This document shows, in pieces, positions 7,843 through 15,435 of a stretch of 48,160 nt of DNA. Position numbers and translations under genes: made by a program. The notes under the pieces were generated by a model. It ran no database searches. It saw only the letters and a program-made list of their open reading frames with translations, and had not been told where the DNA came from. Source of the stretch: Microcaldota archaeon (lineage in GTDB: Archaea > Micrarchaeota > Micrarchaeia > Micrarchaeales > CABMGC01); the NCBI GenBank assembly GCA_021852055.1, contig JAJZOD010000014.1, positions 1 to 48,160 of the forward strand, written 5' to 3'. Each line of letters opens with the position of its first letter. Position 1 is the first letter of the stretch.

Positions 7843-8526
7843 ATGGTCTCTGTTCTTACGCTTGATAAAAAGGGCTTGTTGTCCGCTGTTCTCCTGGGGC
7901 TTCTCCTGCTTCTGCTTGGGCGTTCAGAGGGTCCGCTGTTCTTCTTTTCAATGCTGTTCTTCCTTATTGCCGGAGCGGCAGTTACAAGAATCAAGGCTTC
8001 TAGAAAAAAGGTGTTGGGGGTGCATGACCCTGACCGGGGCTGGCGCAATGTCTGGGCCAATGGAGCTGTGCCTTTTTTCGTAGCTGTGCTGTATTTTATT
8101 AGCAGTTTCGTAGACCAGCGTGCCGGAACGGCCATAACTGTTGCATATATCGCTGTGGTTGCAGCCATAACTGCAGATAAGTTCTCCAGCGAGCTCGGCG
8201 TCCTTGATAAAAAAACATATATGCTGTTGACTGCGCAAAGGATAAGGCCGGGGACATCCGGAGGTGTGTCAGTTTTGGGCCTTGTTTTCGGCCTTTTGGC
8301 AGCAGTTCTTGTTGCAGGAGTTTTCGGTTTGACATACTTTGGTTCTGTTGCTGTTTTTGTGCTTATAGCGGCTGCGGGGTTTGCAGGGGATCTGGTTGAC
8401 TCTGTGTTTGGTTATTTTGAGGACAAAGGAACAGGCAATAAATTTACCACAAACGTGGCTTGCGGCGCTTCTGCAGCCGTAGTTGCACTGGTTGTTTACT
8501 CCTGGCTGTATCTTTATCTTATATAA
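7843..8526 (+). CDS. DUF92 / VTE6-TMEM19-like membrane protein
   Basis: 227 residues with about six membrane helices. The family signature is clear: RGWRNVWANG, ITADKFSSELGVL, PGTSGGVSVLG, and GFAGDLVDSVFGYFEDKGTGNKFTTN. In plants the homologue VTE6 is a phytyl-phosphate kinase that uses CTP. Archaeal members have no proven reaction but may act on isoprenoid phosphates, which would suit the prenyl-lipid genes elsewhere in the window; that is inference. TATA-like TTTATAAAGC lies about 40 bases before the ATG. It converges with the PAC2 gene and overlaps its end by 13 bases. Confidence 0.87.
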   Translation: MVSVLTLDKKGLLSAVLLGLLLLLLGRSEGPLFFFSMLFFLIAGAAVTRIKASRKKVLGVHDPDRGWRNVWANGAVPFFVAVLYFISSFVDQRAGTAITVAYIAVVAAITADKFSSELGVLDKKTYMLLTAQRIRPGTSGGVSVLGLVFGLLAAVLVAGVFGLTYFGSVAVFVLIAAAGFAGDLVDSVFGYFEDKGTGNKFTTNVACGASAAVVALVVYSWLYLYLI

Positions 8527-9275
8527 GACAGGTTGTCTTTGGATTGGTACTGCCCCTCCTGCTGTTTTGAGGCTTCTTCTATATCTTTTATTATCTTCTC
8601 GGTTTCCTTCTTTATCTTATCTAGATTTGAGAAGTCTATGTCAATATTAAGAAGGTCTTTCAGCACTGCAAGCACTGCTTTTGCAGCATTTGCATCTATC
8701 TCCAAGAGCCCGGTTTCGCCCATTATGCATGCGCTTTTTATGCCGTATCTTTTTGCCATTGCTGGTATGAGGCCTGCTGCGCCGTATATAGAGCCGGCTG
8801 CCTTTCCGAAGATTATGCCTTTTCCTTCAAGTTCTTTCTTGAACCCCGCAGAGTTTGCTACGCCGTATACTTTTGGGTTGTGCACATATTGGTTTGCAGC
8901 ACTATAGCCGCCTATTGTGATGATGGTTTTGCCGCCTATGGATTTATAAAATTTTATTATGCGTTCGTTTACAGAATACTGCCCTCTCGTTGTTGCTGGC
9001 TGAGTATCTCCTACAAGCACCAGTATGCTTCTCCCTTTCTTGCCTTTGCAATGGTAAAAACGGTTGCTGACAAGCCTGAGGCCGCCGTCAGACTGCATTA
9101 TGGCTTGATGTGGAAAATAAGGCGAGTACAGCACAGCAAACTTCTTGCCGTCAAGCTCATTTTTAATATGCTCGGCAACAAGGCTGCCGACGTTCCCTAT
9201 ACCGGGAAGGCCCACCACAAGCACAGGGTCTGCCAGCTTTTGTTTTTTATCGTAATATATTTTTGTTTTTTCCAT
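8514..9275 (-). CDS. PAC2-family proteasome-assembly chaperone-like protein
   Basis: 253 residues of the PAC2/COG1938-type fold. The N-terminus VLVVGLPGIGNVGSLVAEHI, the FPHQAI segment, LVGDTQPATTRGQYS, IITIGGY and the GAAGLIPAMAKRYGI run match archaeal PbaA/PbaB-like proteins linked to proteasome assembly and to the eukaryotic PAC1/PAC2 chaperones. The charged C-terminal helix (about 205-245) may form a coiled coil. The ATG follows the TAG of the aIF2-alpha gene directly. This is a common archaeal gene order, so the protein is translated as the last member of the translation-factor operon. Confidence 0.85.
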   Translation of the reverse strand: MEKTKIYYDKKQKLADPVLVVGLPGIGNVGSLVAEHIKNELDGKKFAVLYSPYFPHQAIMQSDGGLRLVSNRFYHCKGKKGRSILVLVGDTQPATTRGQYSVNERIIKFYKSIGGKTIITIGGYSAANQYVHNPKVYGVANSAGFKKELEGKGIIFGKAAGSIYGAAGLIPAMAKRYGIKSACIMGETGLLEIDANAAKAVLAVLKDLLNIDIDFSNLDKIKKETEKIIKDIEEASKQQEGQYQSKDNLSYIR

Positions 9276-10052
9276 CTAATCGTGCTTCTCGTTTTTCATT
9301 GAAATGAGGATCTTGCTCTGGTGTTTTTCCAGTATATCTTTAGCTTTTTTAATCTTCTCCTCTGCATCGAGGTAGTTGCTGCCCTCGGCAGAAAGCCTGT
9401 ATTTTGGCGCGCCGAGATACAGAACACCGACTCCGTTTTTTTCTATGTCAGTAAGTAGCTCGCGAATGAGCCGTATCCCAATGGCAGGGTCGTTTGAGCG
9501 TATATCAGCCAGATATGATACAAAGTACTTTTTGGGTTTGATGTTCTTCTGCACTATTTCAAGAAGTGACTCCTCGAACTTTTTGTTTTTGAAAGCGTCT
9601 GCGGCATGCGAATCCTGAACAACAGAATTTATTATCTCGGTGTAGGTGTTAAATGTTGCTGAAGCTGTAAGTTTGAGGCCGGCTAACTCTTCTTTTGTTT
9701 TTATTCCGGCTGCTGCAGCTGCCTGTTCGAAAAGCTTCTCATAGCGCTTTTCAAGGCCGAATTCCGTTAGTTTGTCTGCTTTCTCCTTGCTTTTGGCTTT
9801 TTTTATTGATACGTCTACAGAACCTTTATCTGCGTCTACCGCTATTACCTTTCCTACATCCCTCTGCCCTTCCTTAACAAACTCGTGTATGTTTTTGATC
9901 CAGCCCGAAGCTATTTCTGATATTGGAAGATATGCATCTTTGGAGTACTCGACCAGCTCTACATATGCTCCATGTGGCATGATTTTTTTGATCTTTATTA
10001 TTACTAGCTCGCCGTTCTGTGGCAGCGGTTTTTGGATTATCGTTAATTTCAC
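9276..10052 (-). CDS. eif2a: Translation initiation factor aIF2 subunit alpha
   Basis: Alpha subunit of the heterotrimer that brings initiator tRNA to the ribosome. Residues 1-80 form an S1/OB domain (GELVIIKIKKIMPHGAYVEL, DAYLPISEIASGWI, GKVIAVDADKGSVDVSIKKA). A helical domain follows, then the gamma-binding alpha/beta domain (YFVSYLADIR, IGIRLIRELLTDIEK, GAPKYRLSAEG, YLDAEEKIKKA). 258 residues is near the family norm. The GTG start overlaps the eL44 stop (GTGA), so translation is coupled. The initiator tRNA gene lies 0.9 kb away. Confidence 0.94.
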   Translation of the reverse strand: MKLTIIQKPLPQNGELVIIKIKKIMPHGAYVELVEYSKDAYLPISEIASGWIKNIHEFVKEGQRDVGKVIAVDADKGSVDVSIKKAKSKEKADKLTEFGLEKRYEKLFEQAAAAAGIKTKEELAGLKLTASATFNTYTEIINSVVQDSHAADAFKNKKFEESLLEIVQKNIKPKKYFVSYLADIRSNDPAIGIRLIRELLTDIEKNGVGVLYLGAPKYRLSAEGSNYLDAEEKIKKAKDILEKHQSKILISMKNEKHD

Positions 10053-10342
10053 CTTTTAATCTCCAATTTCTTTTTCGTTCTTCTGCCAAACGTCCTTTCT
10101 ACATTTTTCTTGCATACCTTGCACTCAAGAAGGACCTTCTGCTTCTTCCCCAGCTTCTTAGGATGTATTTTAGGCTCTACGCTGCCAACATATCCCTTAA
10201 TTGCGCGGTTGTGGCGCCTTGTGGCTTTGCTCAGGCCGCGCTGCTTGCCTTTCGAGACGTTCTTTACAACATGCAGTGTGTGCTTATTGCAATAAGGACA
10301 AAATGTGTTTATCGTGTTTGCTATTTTCATAACATCTACCAT
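10049..10342 (-). CDS. rpl44e: 50S ribosomal protein eL44 (L44e)
   Basis: 97 residues, very basic, with one C4 zinc ribbon: CPYC near the N-terminus and CKVC near the C-terminus, separated by the conserved SKGKQRGLSKATRRHNRA stretch that contacts 23S rRNA near the E site. The ATG at 10342 gives four extra residues before MKIANTINTFCPYC. The internal ATG at 10330 corresponds to the start of most homologues and may be the true one. It is the second gene of the GINS-eL44-aIF2alpha-PAC2 operon and ends in a 4-base overlap with aIF2-alpha. The eS27 gene that often sits between these two in other archaea is absent here. Confidence 0.95.
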   Translation of the reverse strand: MVDVMKIANTINTFCPYCNKHTLHVVKNVSKGKQRGLSKATRRHNRAIKGYVGSVEPKIHPKKLGKKQKVLLECKVCKKNVERTFGRRTKKKLEIKR

Positions 10343-10343
10343 T

Positions 10344-10802
10344 CTAGTTTGTTGTTTCTCCTATGTTGTTTTTTAGTATAAATTGTATGTCAGCGTCATC
10401 TTGGACTGTTATTATCTCATTCTTTTTATAAGGCCCTAATTTGTTGCCGTTTGATGTTATTATTTCCGGAACGTCCGCGCTTATTCTTATGTGTACTCCT
10501 TGCATGGGTTCCTTTTTCTCCAGAAGCCTTTTTATATCAACAAAGAGTGCTTCCTCTTCTAGAGGAATAGGCTTCGGTGGCTGCCTCCCATATGCCAGAT
10601 ATATCAAAAGCTTCTGTATACGCTTTGTTTTTAAGTTATTTAAAAGTTTGTTATAGTTGTCTTTTATCTCTTCTGTGCTTCCTGAATTGATATTTTCTTG
10701 AATTGTAGCATAGAAGTTTGAAGGTAGGACAAGAAGTTCGCCTGTTCTTCTTTCTTCTGAAAGTTTTCCATACAGCAGCTCTATTGCCTTGCCTATTTCC
10801 AT
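10344..10802 (-). CDS. GINS complex subunit, Gins51/Sld5-Psf1 class
   Basis: 152 residues. An N-terminal helical A-domain (GKAIELLYGKLSEE, then the long KDNYNKLLNNLKTKRIQKLLIYLA segment split over two helices) precedes a small C-terminal beta B-domain with the hallmark VPEIITSNGNKLGPYKKNEI, like the YGPF-K-D motif of archaeal Gins51. A-then-B order fits Gins51 rather than Gins23. GINS binds MCM and the recombinase-J-like GAN at the replication fork. This gene heads the operon, with AT-rich TATATATA-like promoter sequence at about 10838-10855. The stop lies one base from the eL44 start. Identification rests mainly on the B-domain motif. Confidence 0.78.
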   Translation of the reverse strand: MEIGKAIELLYGKLSEERRTGELLVLPSNFYATIQENINSGSTEEIKDNYNKLLNNLKTKRIQKLLIYLAYGRQPPKPIPLEEEALFVDIKRLLEKKEPMQGVHIRISADVPEIITSNGNKLGPYKKNEIITVQDDADIQFILKNNIGETTN

Positions 10803-10940
10803 ACACCATCACCCCAGATTGCCACTATTCATCACTTGTTATATTATATATAGATTATTTTTTCTTTAAAATACTAACATATTATTGGCATACGGTTACT
10901 TTGATTAGTGGACATGTGGGGTATACGGATGAGATGGATA

Positions 10941-11015
10941 TAGCGAGGGGTGGATTTGAACCACCGATCTCCGGGTTATGAGCCCGGCGGGCACTCCTGG
11001 CTACCCTACCTCGCT
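10941..11015 (-). tRNA. Initiator tRNA-Met (anticodon CAT)
   Basis: 75-nt cloverleaf on the minus strand: acceptor AGCGAGG/CCTCGCT, T-arm GGTGG-TTCAAAT-CCACC, anticodon stem CCGGG/CCCGG around loop CTCATAA. The A1-U72 pair and three consecutive G-C pairs at the base of the anticodon loop (29-31 with 39-41) are hallmarks of archaeal and eukaryotic initiator tRNA. There is no intron and no encoded CCA. Confidence 0.95.
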
Positions 11016-11030
11016 GTGTTATTTAGCTGT

Positions 11031-11050
11031 TGTGCTTTTCAACAAGCACA
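11031..11050. terminator. Short perfect hairpin between TFE gene and initiator tRNA
   Basis: TGTGCTT (11031-11037) pairs with AAGCACA (11044-11050) over a six-base loop, 16 bases upstream of the tRNA on its strand. It could help separate TFE transcription from the tRNA. The function is not shown. Confidence 0.3.
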
Positions 11051-11123
11051 CGTGCACAGTTTTGCTATGTAACAAGATGACTTTAGTTGTATAAAGAATA
11101 AATATACTCGCTTTTGCTTACAT

Positions 11124-11960
11124 TTATTGATGTGCAGCTGCCATGTATATGTGCTCTGCCTGCTCTTTGTTTATCATTGTTAGATTCTTGCCACAACTAC
11201 ATTTGAATTTAGCTTCGAATGCAAGCTCAAACGGAAGCACCATTCTGGTTTTTTCAGAGCAGTCCATGCAAACGAAAAAGTCATTGCAGTTTTCAGGGAG
11301 CACCTGCTGAGTCTTCAATTCAGTTGTTACCTTATTGCCGAGCATATCTACAGCATCATAATCAAGGTACCAGATAAAGCTCAGCCATCCTTCATTATTC
11401 TTGTTTATGTTATACCTGACTATGCCGTATGTATTGAGCATGTTAAGCATGCGCCGGGTTTCATTAAGCTTCATCGTCAGCGATTCAGATATCTTATCAT
11501 CAACACACGGGCCGGCAAGAAGCACATCTATTATGTCATTTGCACGCGTACCTACGTTTTTTGATATAAATTCCAAAAACTCAGTGCCTGTTGTTATAGT
11601 TCTGGCCTTGTTTACTGCCTGTGTCTCCTTAAGATTTATCGCAGCCTGCTCTGCGGCTGCAGCAGCCTCTTTTCTAATGGCGGCAGGGCTCTTAACTGTT
11701 TTAGTATTGTTATTTTTGTTTTTATTAATCGAGTATCTGCTGGTTTTCGGCTGCTGCTTCTTAATGTTTACAAGTCTATCGGCATTCCTGCCCTTCCTAT
11801 CCTTAGATACGGCGGTTTTATCCTGTCTGCGCGCATGTTGCCCGGCTTTTATTTTATGATTTTTAGCGATGACCTTACTGCTCTGTAGATTCTGAGTCCT
11901 TACAACCCTGAATTTATTCCTCCTTGTAACAGATTGCCTCTGCTTCTTATTATTTTTCAT
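11124..11960 (-). CDS. tfe: Transcription initiation factor TFE alpha, with basic N-terminal extension
   Basis: Archaeal homologue of TFIIE-alpha, which stabilises the open promoter complex. The winged-helix domain spans about residues 120-205 (ANDIIDVLLAGPCVDDKIS, LNETRRMLNMLNTYGIVRY, EGWLSFIWYLDYD). A zinc ribbon follows at about 225-265, with ligands C-x2-C (VCMDCSEK) and C-x-C (KCSCGKNL). Most TFEs have C-x2-C in both knuckles. Residues 1-110 are an added region rich in Lys, Arg, Gln and Asn with a patch of alanines, probably disordered and nucleic-acid binding; ordinary archaeal TFEs lack this. ATG 11960 is preferred to GTG 11969. A TATA element lies near 11997-12007. Confidence 0.88.
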   Translation of the reverse strand: MKNNKKQRQSVTRRNKFRVVRTQNLQSSKVIAKNHKIKAGQHARRQDKTAVSKDRKGRNADRLVNIKKQQPKTSRYSINKNKNNNTKTVKSPAAIRKEAAAAAEQAAINLKETQAVNKARTITTGTEFLEFISKNVGTRANDIIDVLLAGPCVDDKISESLTMKLNETRRMLNMLNTYGIVRYNINKNNEGWLSFIWYLDYDAVDMLGNKVTTELKTQQVLPENCNDFFVCMDCSEKTRMVLPFELAFEAKFKCSCGKNLTMINKEQAEHIYMAAAHQ

Positions 11961-12197
11961 GGCCACCACAAACAGCAGTAATATTATGCATCTTCACATA
12001 TAAATACCTTTTTAAACACACAGGCGCATATACAAGCACAACAACCTACAACACACAAACTCACTAAATAACCACTAAACACCTATTTAACTGCAAACTC
12101 CAATAGACAGACAAGCACTCACTTTACACAAAATACACAAGTTGTCATTATTTATAATTAATCATCAATAACTAACTGATAATCAATCGGTGGCATC
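11961..12197. promoter_or_regulatory. Divergent promoter region, tfe / prenyl synthase
   Basis: 237 AT-rich bases without a gene. Leftward: TATTTATATG-like TATA at 11997-12007. Rightward: TTTATAATTA at 12151-12160 and a Shine-Dalgarno-like GGTGG at 12189-12193 before ATG 12198. No tRNA or strong hairpin was seen. Confidence 0.5.
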
Positions 12198-13238
12198 ATG
12201 GACAAAACTGACCCTGCTGACTTCAAAGAGTTCATAGCGCTCCACAAGGATGCAGTATACAAAAAATTATGCGAGTATATGCTGCCTGAGAGCCCGGAAA
12301 TATTTACAAAACAGATAATGCCCGTATATGTGCACAGAAAAGGGCAGTACCGCAGGCCGTCTTATCTTATATTGTGGGCTCTTTTATATAACGGCAAACT
12401 TGAGGACTCTATTCTACCTGCAGCAGTCCAGCAGCTGTCAGAAGACTGGGTGCTCATGCACGACGACATAATGGACAACAACGAGTTGCGCAGAGGACTC
12501 CCTGCTGCTCACAAGCTATTTGGCACAGACTACGCCATACTCGGCGGCGACGCTCTACATGTGATTATGTGGAAGATGGCGCACGAAGCTTCAAACAGCC
12601 TCGGCGCGAACGGCAAACGGTATTTCTACAAAGCAAACGACATAATACTCAAAACAGTATATGGCCAATATATAGACGTAAGGCTGACAAAAGAGAAAAC
12701 AGACATTACCAAATTTACCAAAGACGATTACTTCGAGTCTATTTACGCAAAATCCGCATACTACTCTGTATTCGGTCCAATGCAGTGCGGTGCAATAATA
12801 GCCGGTCAGTCCGATGATGTAATAGAAGGAATAGCCGAATACGGAACTCCGGCAGGGAATGCCTTTCAAATAAAAGATGACATACTTGACTGCACATCAA
12901 CAGAACAGAAGCTTGGCAAGACCATAGGGAACGACATATTAGAGGGCACGAAGACCCTCATTCTCTGGCATGCTGTCAGCAATGCAAGCACAGGCGAACT
13001 CCAGGAACTTAAGCACATATATACAAAACCAAGGTCACAGAAGACCGCCGGAGACGTTACGAAAGCCATAAACATGTTCATGAAACTCGGCTCTATAGCG
13101 TATGCACAATCCGAGGCCGAACGCCTTGCCGCTGAGGCCGTAAAGAGGTTTGACAAGGCAACCTCACATATCAAGGAATCACATCTGAAGGAGATAGCGC
13201 GCGAAGCGATAGGATACGCAGCAAAAAGGCACGAGTAG
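12198..13238 (+). CDS. Polyprenyl (geranylgeranyl) diphosphate synthase
   Basis: Head-to-tail condensation of isopentenyl diphosphate with allylic diphosphates to give the C15-C20 chains of archaeal lipids. 346 residues, all alpha-helical. The first Asp-rich motif DDIMD is at 89-93, followed by LRRG. GTDYAILGGDAL and the second Asp-rich motif in FQIKDDILD (about 230) are followed by GKTIGNDILEGTKTL. The residue before the first motif (HDDIMD, with Trp-Val-Leu-Met upstream) sets chain length, but product size cannot be fixed by eye. The geranylgeranyl reductase at 34366 acts later in the same lipid pathway. Confidence 0.93.
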   Translation: MDKTDPADFKEFIALHKDAVYKKLCEYMLPESPEIFTKQIMPVYVHRKGQYRRPSYLILWALLYNGKLEDSILPAAVQQLSEDWVLMHDDIMDNNELRRGLPAAHKLFGTDYAILGGDALHVIMWKMAHEASNSLGANGKRYFYKANDIILKTVYGQYIDVRLTKEKTDITKFTKDDYFESIYAKSAYYSVFGPMQCGAIIAGQSDDVIEGIAEYGTPAGNAFQIKDDILDCTSTEQKLGKTIGNDILEGTKTLILWHAVSNASTGELQELKHIYTKPRSQKTAGDVTKAINMFMKLGSIAYAQSEAERLAAEAVKRFDKATSHIKESHLKEIAREAIGYAAKRHE

Positions 13239-13317
13239 ACGGAGCGCATCTATTGTATTGTACTTGTGCAGTAGTGAAATGCACTTCGGATATCCGTGCT
13301 TCTATTTTTGACAAATA

Positions 13318-13392
13318 TGGGCTCGGTGGGATTTGAACCCACGACTTGCTGGTTAAGAGCCAGCCACTCTGACCAAACTGAGTTACGAACCC
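13318..13392 (-). tRNA. tRNA-Lys (anticodon CTT)
   Basis: 75-nt cloverleaf on the minus strand: acceptor GGGTTCG/CGAGCCC, anticodon stem GCTGG/CCAGC with loop CTCTTAA, T-arm GTGGG-TTCAAAT-CCCAC, discriminator A. There is no intron and no encoded CCA. It ends 79 bases from the convergent prenyl-synthase gene. Confidence 0.95.
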
Positions 13393-13406
13393 AAAATAAG
13401 CTATTA

Positions 13407-14732
13407 CTATTTAACGTTCTCCCTTATAAATTTATTTATTATGCTGTCAAGCCCTTTGCCTATAGGTTCAAGCTCGTAGCTCACCTGGATTACTGGCTTG
13501 TTGACTTTTACTATATTATTCAGGTCTGTTGGTGTAGCAGAAAGCACAACGTCACACTCCGCCCTGTTTATGGTAGTTTCAAGGTCTTGCTTCTCTTTTT
13601 TGCTATATCCTACCGCAGGAAGCTCTCTGCCTAGCCTTTTGTACTTCTCATAGGTCTTTTTTATCTCCCCAACAGCGTACTTCTTTGCATCCACTACGCT
13701 CCCCACGTGATATTTCTTTGCGGCTACTGTCCCTGCGCCAAACATCATACCACCGTGCGTTATTGTTGGCCCATCTTCTATAACAAGAACCTTTTTGCCA
13801 CGCACAGAACTGCCATCTTTTACCGAAACCTCAGAGTTCGCCTTTATTATCTGCGCCTTGGGGTTTATGGCCTTCAGGTCTTTTACTACTTTGTCAATCT
13901 CTTTTTTTGTTGCCGAATTAACCTTGTTTATTAGAAGCACGTCTGCCATGCGCGCAACAGTTTCCCCTGGATAGTACGTCAGCTCATCCCCTGCACGCAA
14001 CGGGTCTATTACAGTAATAAGGAGGTCTGGCTTGAAGAATGATGCATCATTGTTGCCGCCATCCCACAGAACCACATCAGCCTCCTTCTCCGCGCGCCTG
14101 AGAATCTTCTCATAATCCACTCCTGCATAAACTACAAAACCTCTTTTTATATGTGGCTCATAATCCTCGCGCTCTTCGACAGTTGTCTTATATTTATCAA
14201 GATCCTTCAATGTGGCGAATCTCTCTACTATTTCATCCTTAAGGATTCCATACGGCATAGGATGCCTGACTGCCACTGCACGCACGCCTTGTTTTTTAAG
14301 AAGCCCCAATATATACCTGCTCGTTTGGCTTTTACCACAGCCTGTTCTAACTGCACATACTGCTATCACCGGCTTTTTTGATTTAATATATGTATGTTCG
14401 GGGCTGACAAGCCAGAAGTCTGCGCCGCAAGAGTTCACAAGGCTGGACTTCTGCATTACTTCCTCATTAGGCTGATCGCTGTATGACATTACACAAATAT
14501 CAGCACTGAGCCTTTTTATGAGTGAAGGAAGCTCGGATTCATCATAAATGTGTATGCCTTTCTGGTAAAGCCTGCCCGAAAGCACGCCAGGGTAGTCCTT
14601 ACCTGAGATATATGGGATTTGGTTTGCCGTAAATGCTACAATCTCATATTCTGCATTATCCCTGAAAAGCACATTAAAGTTATGGAAGTCCCTTCCCGCA
14701 GCACCCAAAATAATTACTCGTTTTTTCCTCAT
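13407..14732 (-). CDS. COG2403 GTPase / cyclic 2,3-diphosphoglycerate synthetase-like
   Basis: About 441 residues from ATG 14732. The N-terminal part has a Rossmann-like start (RVIILGAAGRDFHNFN) and the segment ICVMSYSDQPNEEVM. The central P-loop domain has Walker A AVRTGCGKSQTSRY, DVVLWDGGNND, and LLINKVNSA (NKxD-like). It ends with IEDGPTITHGGMMFGAGTVAA. Methanothermus and Methanopyrus homologues make cyclic 2,3-diphosphoglycerate, a thermoprotectant, but most archaeal members are unproven and described only as GTPases. The frame is open upstream to 14804, but a CTTATATG element about 25 bases before ATG 14732 supports a leaderless start there. Confidence 0.75.
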   Translation of the reverse strand: MRKKRVIILGAAGRDFHNFNVLFRDNAEYEIVAFTANQIPYISGKDYPGVLSGRLYQKGIHIYDESELPSLIKRLSADICVMSYSDQPNEEVMQKSSLVNSCGADFWLVSPEHTYIKSKKPVIAVCAVRTGCGKSQTSRYILGLLKKQGVRAVAVRHPMPYGILKDEIVERFATLKDLDKYKTTVEEREDYEPHIKRGFVVYAGVDYEKILRRAEKEADVVLWDGGNNDASFFKPDLLITVIDPLRAGDELTYYPGETVARMADVLLINKVNSATKKEIDKVVKDLKAINPKAQIIKANSEVSVKDGSSVRGKKVLVIEDGPTITHGGMMFGAGTVAAKKYHVGSVVDAKKYAVGEIKKTYEKYKRLGRELPAVGYSKKEKQDLETTINRAECDVVLSATPTDLNNIVKVNKPVIQVSYELEPIGKGLDSIINKFIRENVK

Positions 14733-14802
14733 GCAATCATTATCTAATAACATATAAGTAATAAAGCTGTTGCTGAATTTCAAGTGCACGCGCTCTCTAA
14801 TC

Positions 14803-14866
14803 ATAAAATAAGGAAAAAGAAAGGAAAAGAAAACAAAAAATAGTTAAAAAAGAAAAAAAAAGAAAT
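14803..14866 (-). terminator. Long T-rich terminator
   Basis: More than 60 bases of almost pure A/G on the plus strand (T/C on minus) follow the stop of the small membrane protein gene at 14869. It includes runs of six to nine T on the minus strand, as archaeal terminators do. Confidence 0.6.
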
Positions 14867-14868
14867 GT

Positions 14869-15255
14869 CTAATCTTTGTAGGTAAGCCCGAGTATGCTTC
14901 CTATAAGGCCCAGTATGAACCCTATGACAAACCCACCAAGTATCGAAAGGCTAAGTATTGTAAATATCAGCCCTACAATAGACCACTTCCGCACCTTCTT
15001 GCTGTCAGTGCTGTACATCAACACAGCGGACAATATCATCACTATTGCAGATATTAGTCCTATCCCTGCCAATACCCATGTGATTGTTGATACCCCGGAT
15101 GCGACGCTCGATGTTATACCATAAGAGCTAATCGCATTGCTCAGGCTGTTTACTGCAGCAGCTGCAAATACCGCCAACGCAGCACCTATCAGAACTATAA
15201 TTCCACCTATCAACAGCAGCACAAACGCAGCTGTTGGCTTATTTCCGCTAGCCAT
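14869..15255 (-). CDS. Small four-helix membrane protein (DUF4064-like)
   Basis: 128 residues with about four hydrophobic helices: 10-35, 55-82, 90-108 and 108-125. A Ser-rich outer loop (SNAISSYGITSSVASG) lies between helices one and two, and a short charged loop (STDSKKVRKW) between two and three. The Gly-rich last helices (GGFVIGFILGLIGSILGL) recall the DUF4064 type of small membrane proteins. The function is unknown. It is monocistronic and divergent from gyrB. Confidence 0.6.
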   Translation of the reverse strand: MASGNKPTAAFVLLLIGGIIVLIGAALAVFAAAAVNSLSNAISSYGITSSVASGVSTITWVLAGIGLISAIVMILSAVLMYSTDSKKVRKWSIVGLIFTILSLSILGGFVIGFILGLIGSILGLTYKD

Positions 15256-15398
15256 AATCTCACAATAATAAGTATACCCAAAACCTTAAAAATCTTTACT
15301 TTTAGCCTTCTTTTATCCTTAAACTGCATAATCGGCGTGCAATCCCCAAAAACCGCACATGCAAACAAAAAATACGTCTACAAAAAGCCATACCAAGC

Positions 15399-15407
15399 TT
15401 TATATTC
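15399..15407 (+). promoter_or_regulatory. TATA box of gyrB
   Basis: TTTATATTC lies 29-37 bases before ATG 15436, the start that matches GyrB families. The upstream open codons from 15337 would lie across this promoter and are not taken as coding. Confidence 0.5.
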
Positions 15408-15435
15408 TTTCAAATCCTTAAGCTATTGCGATTCC

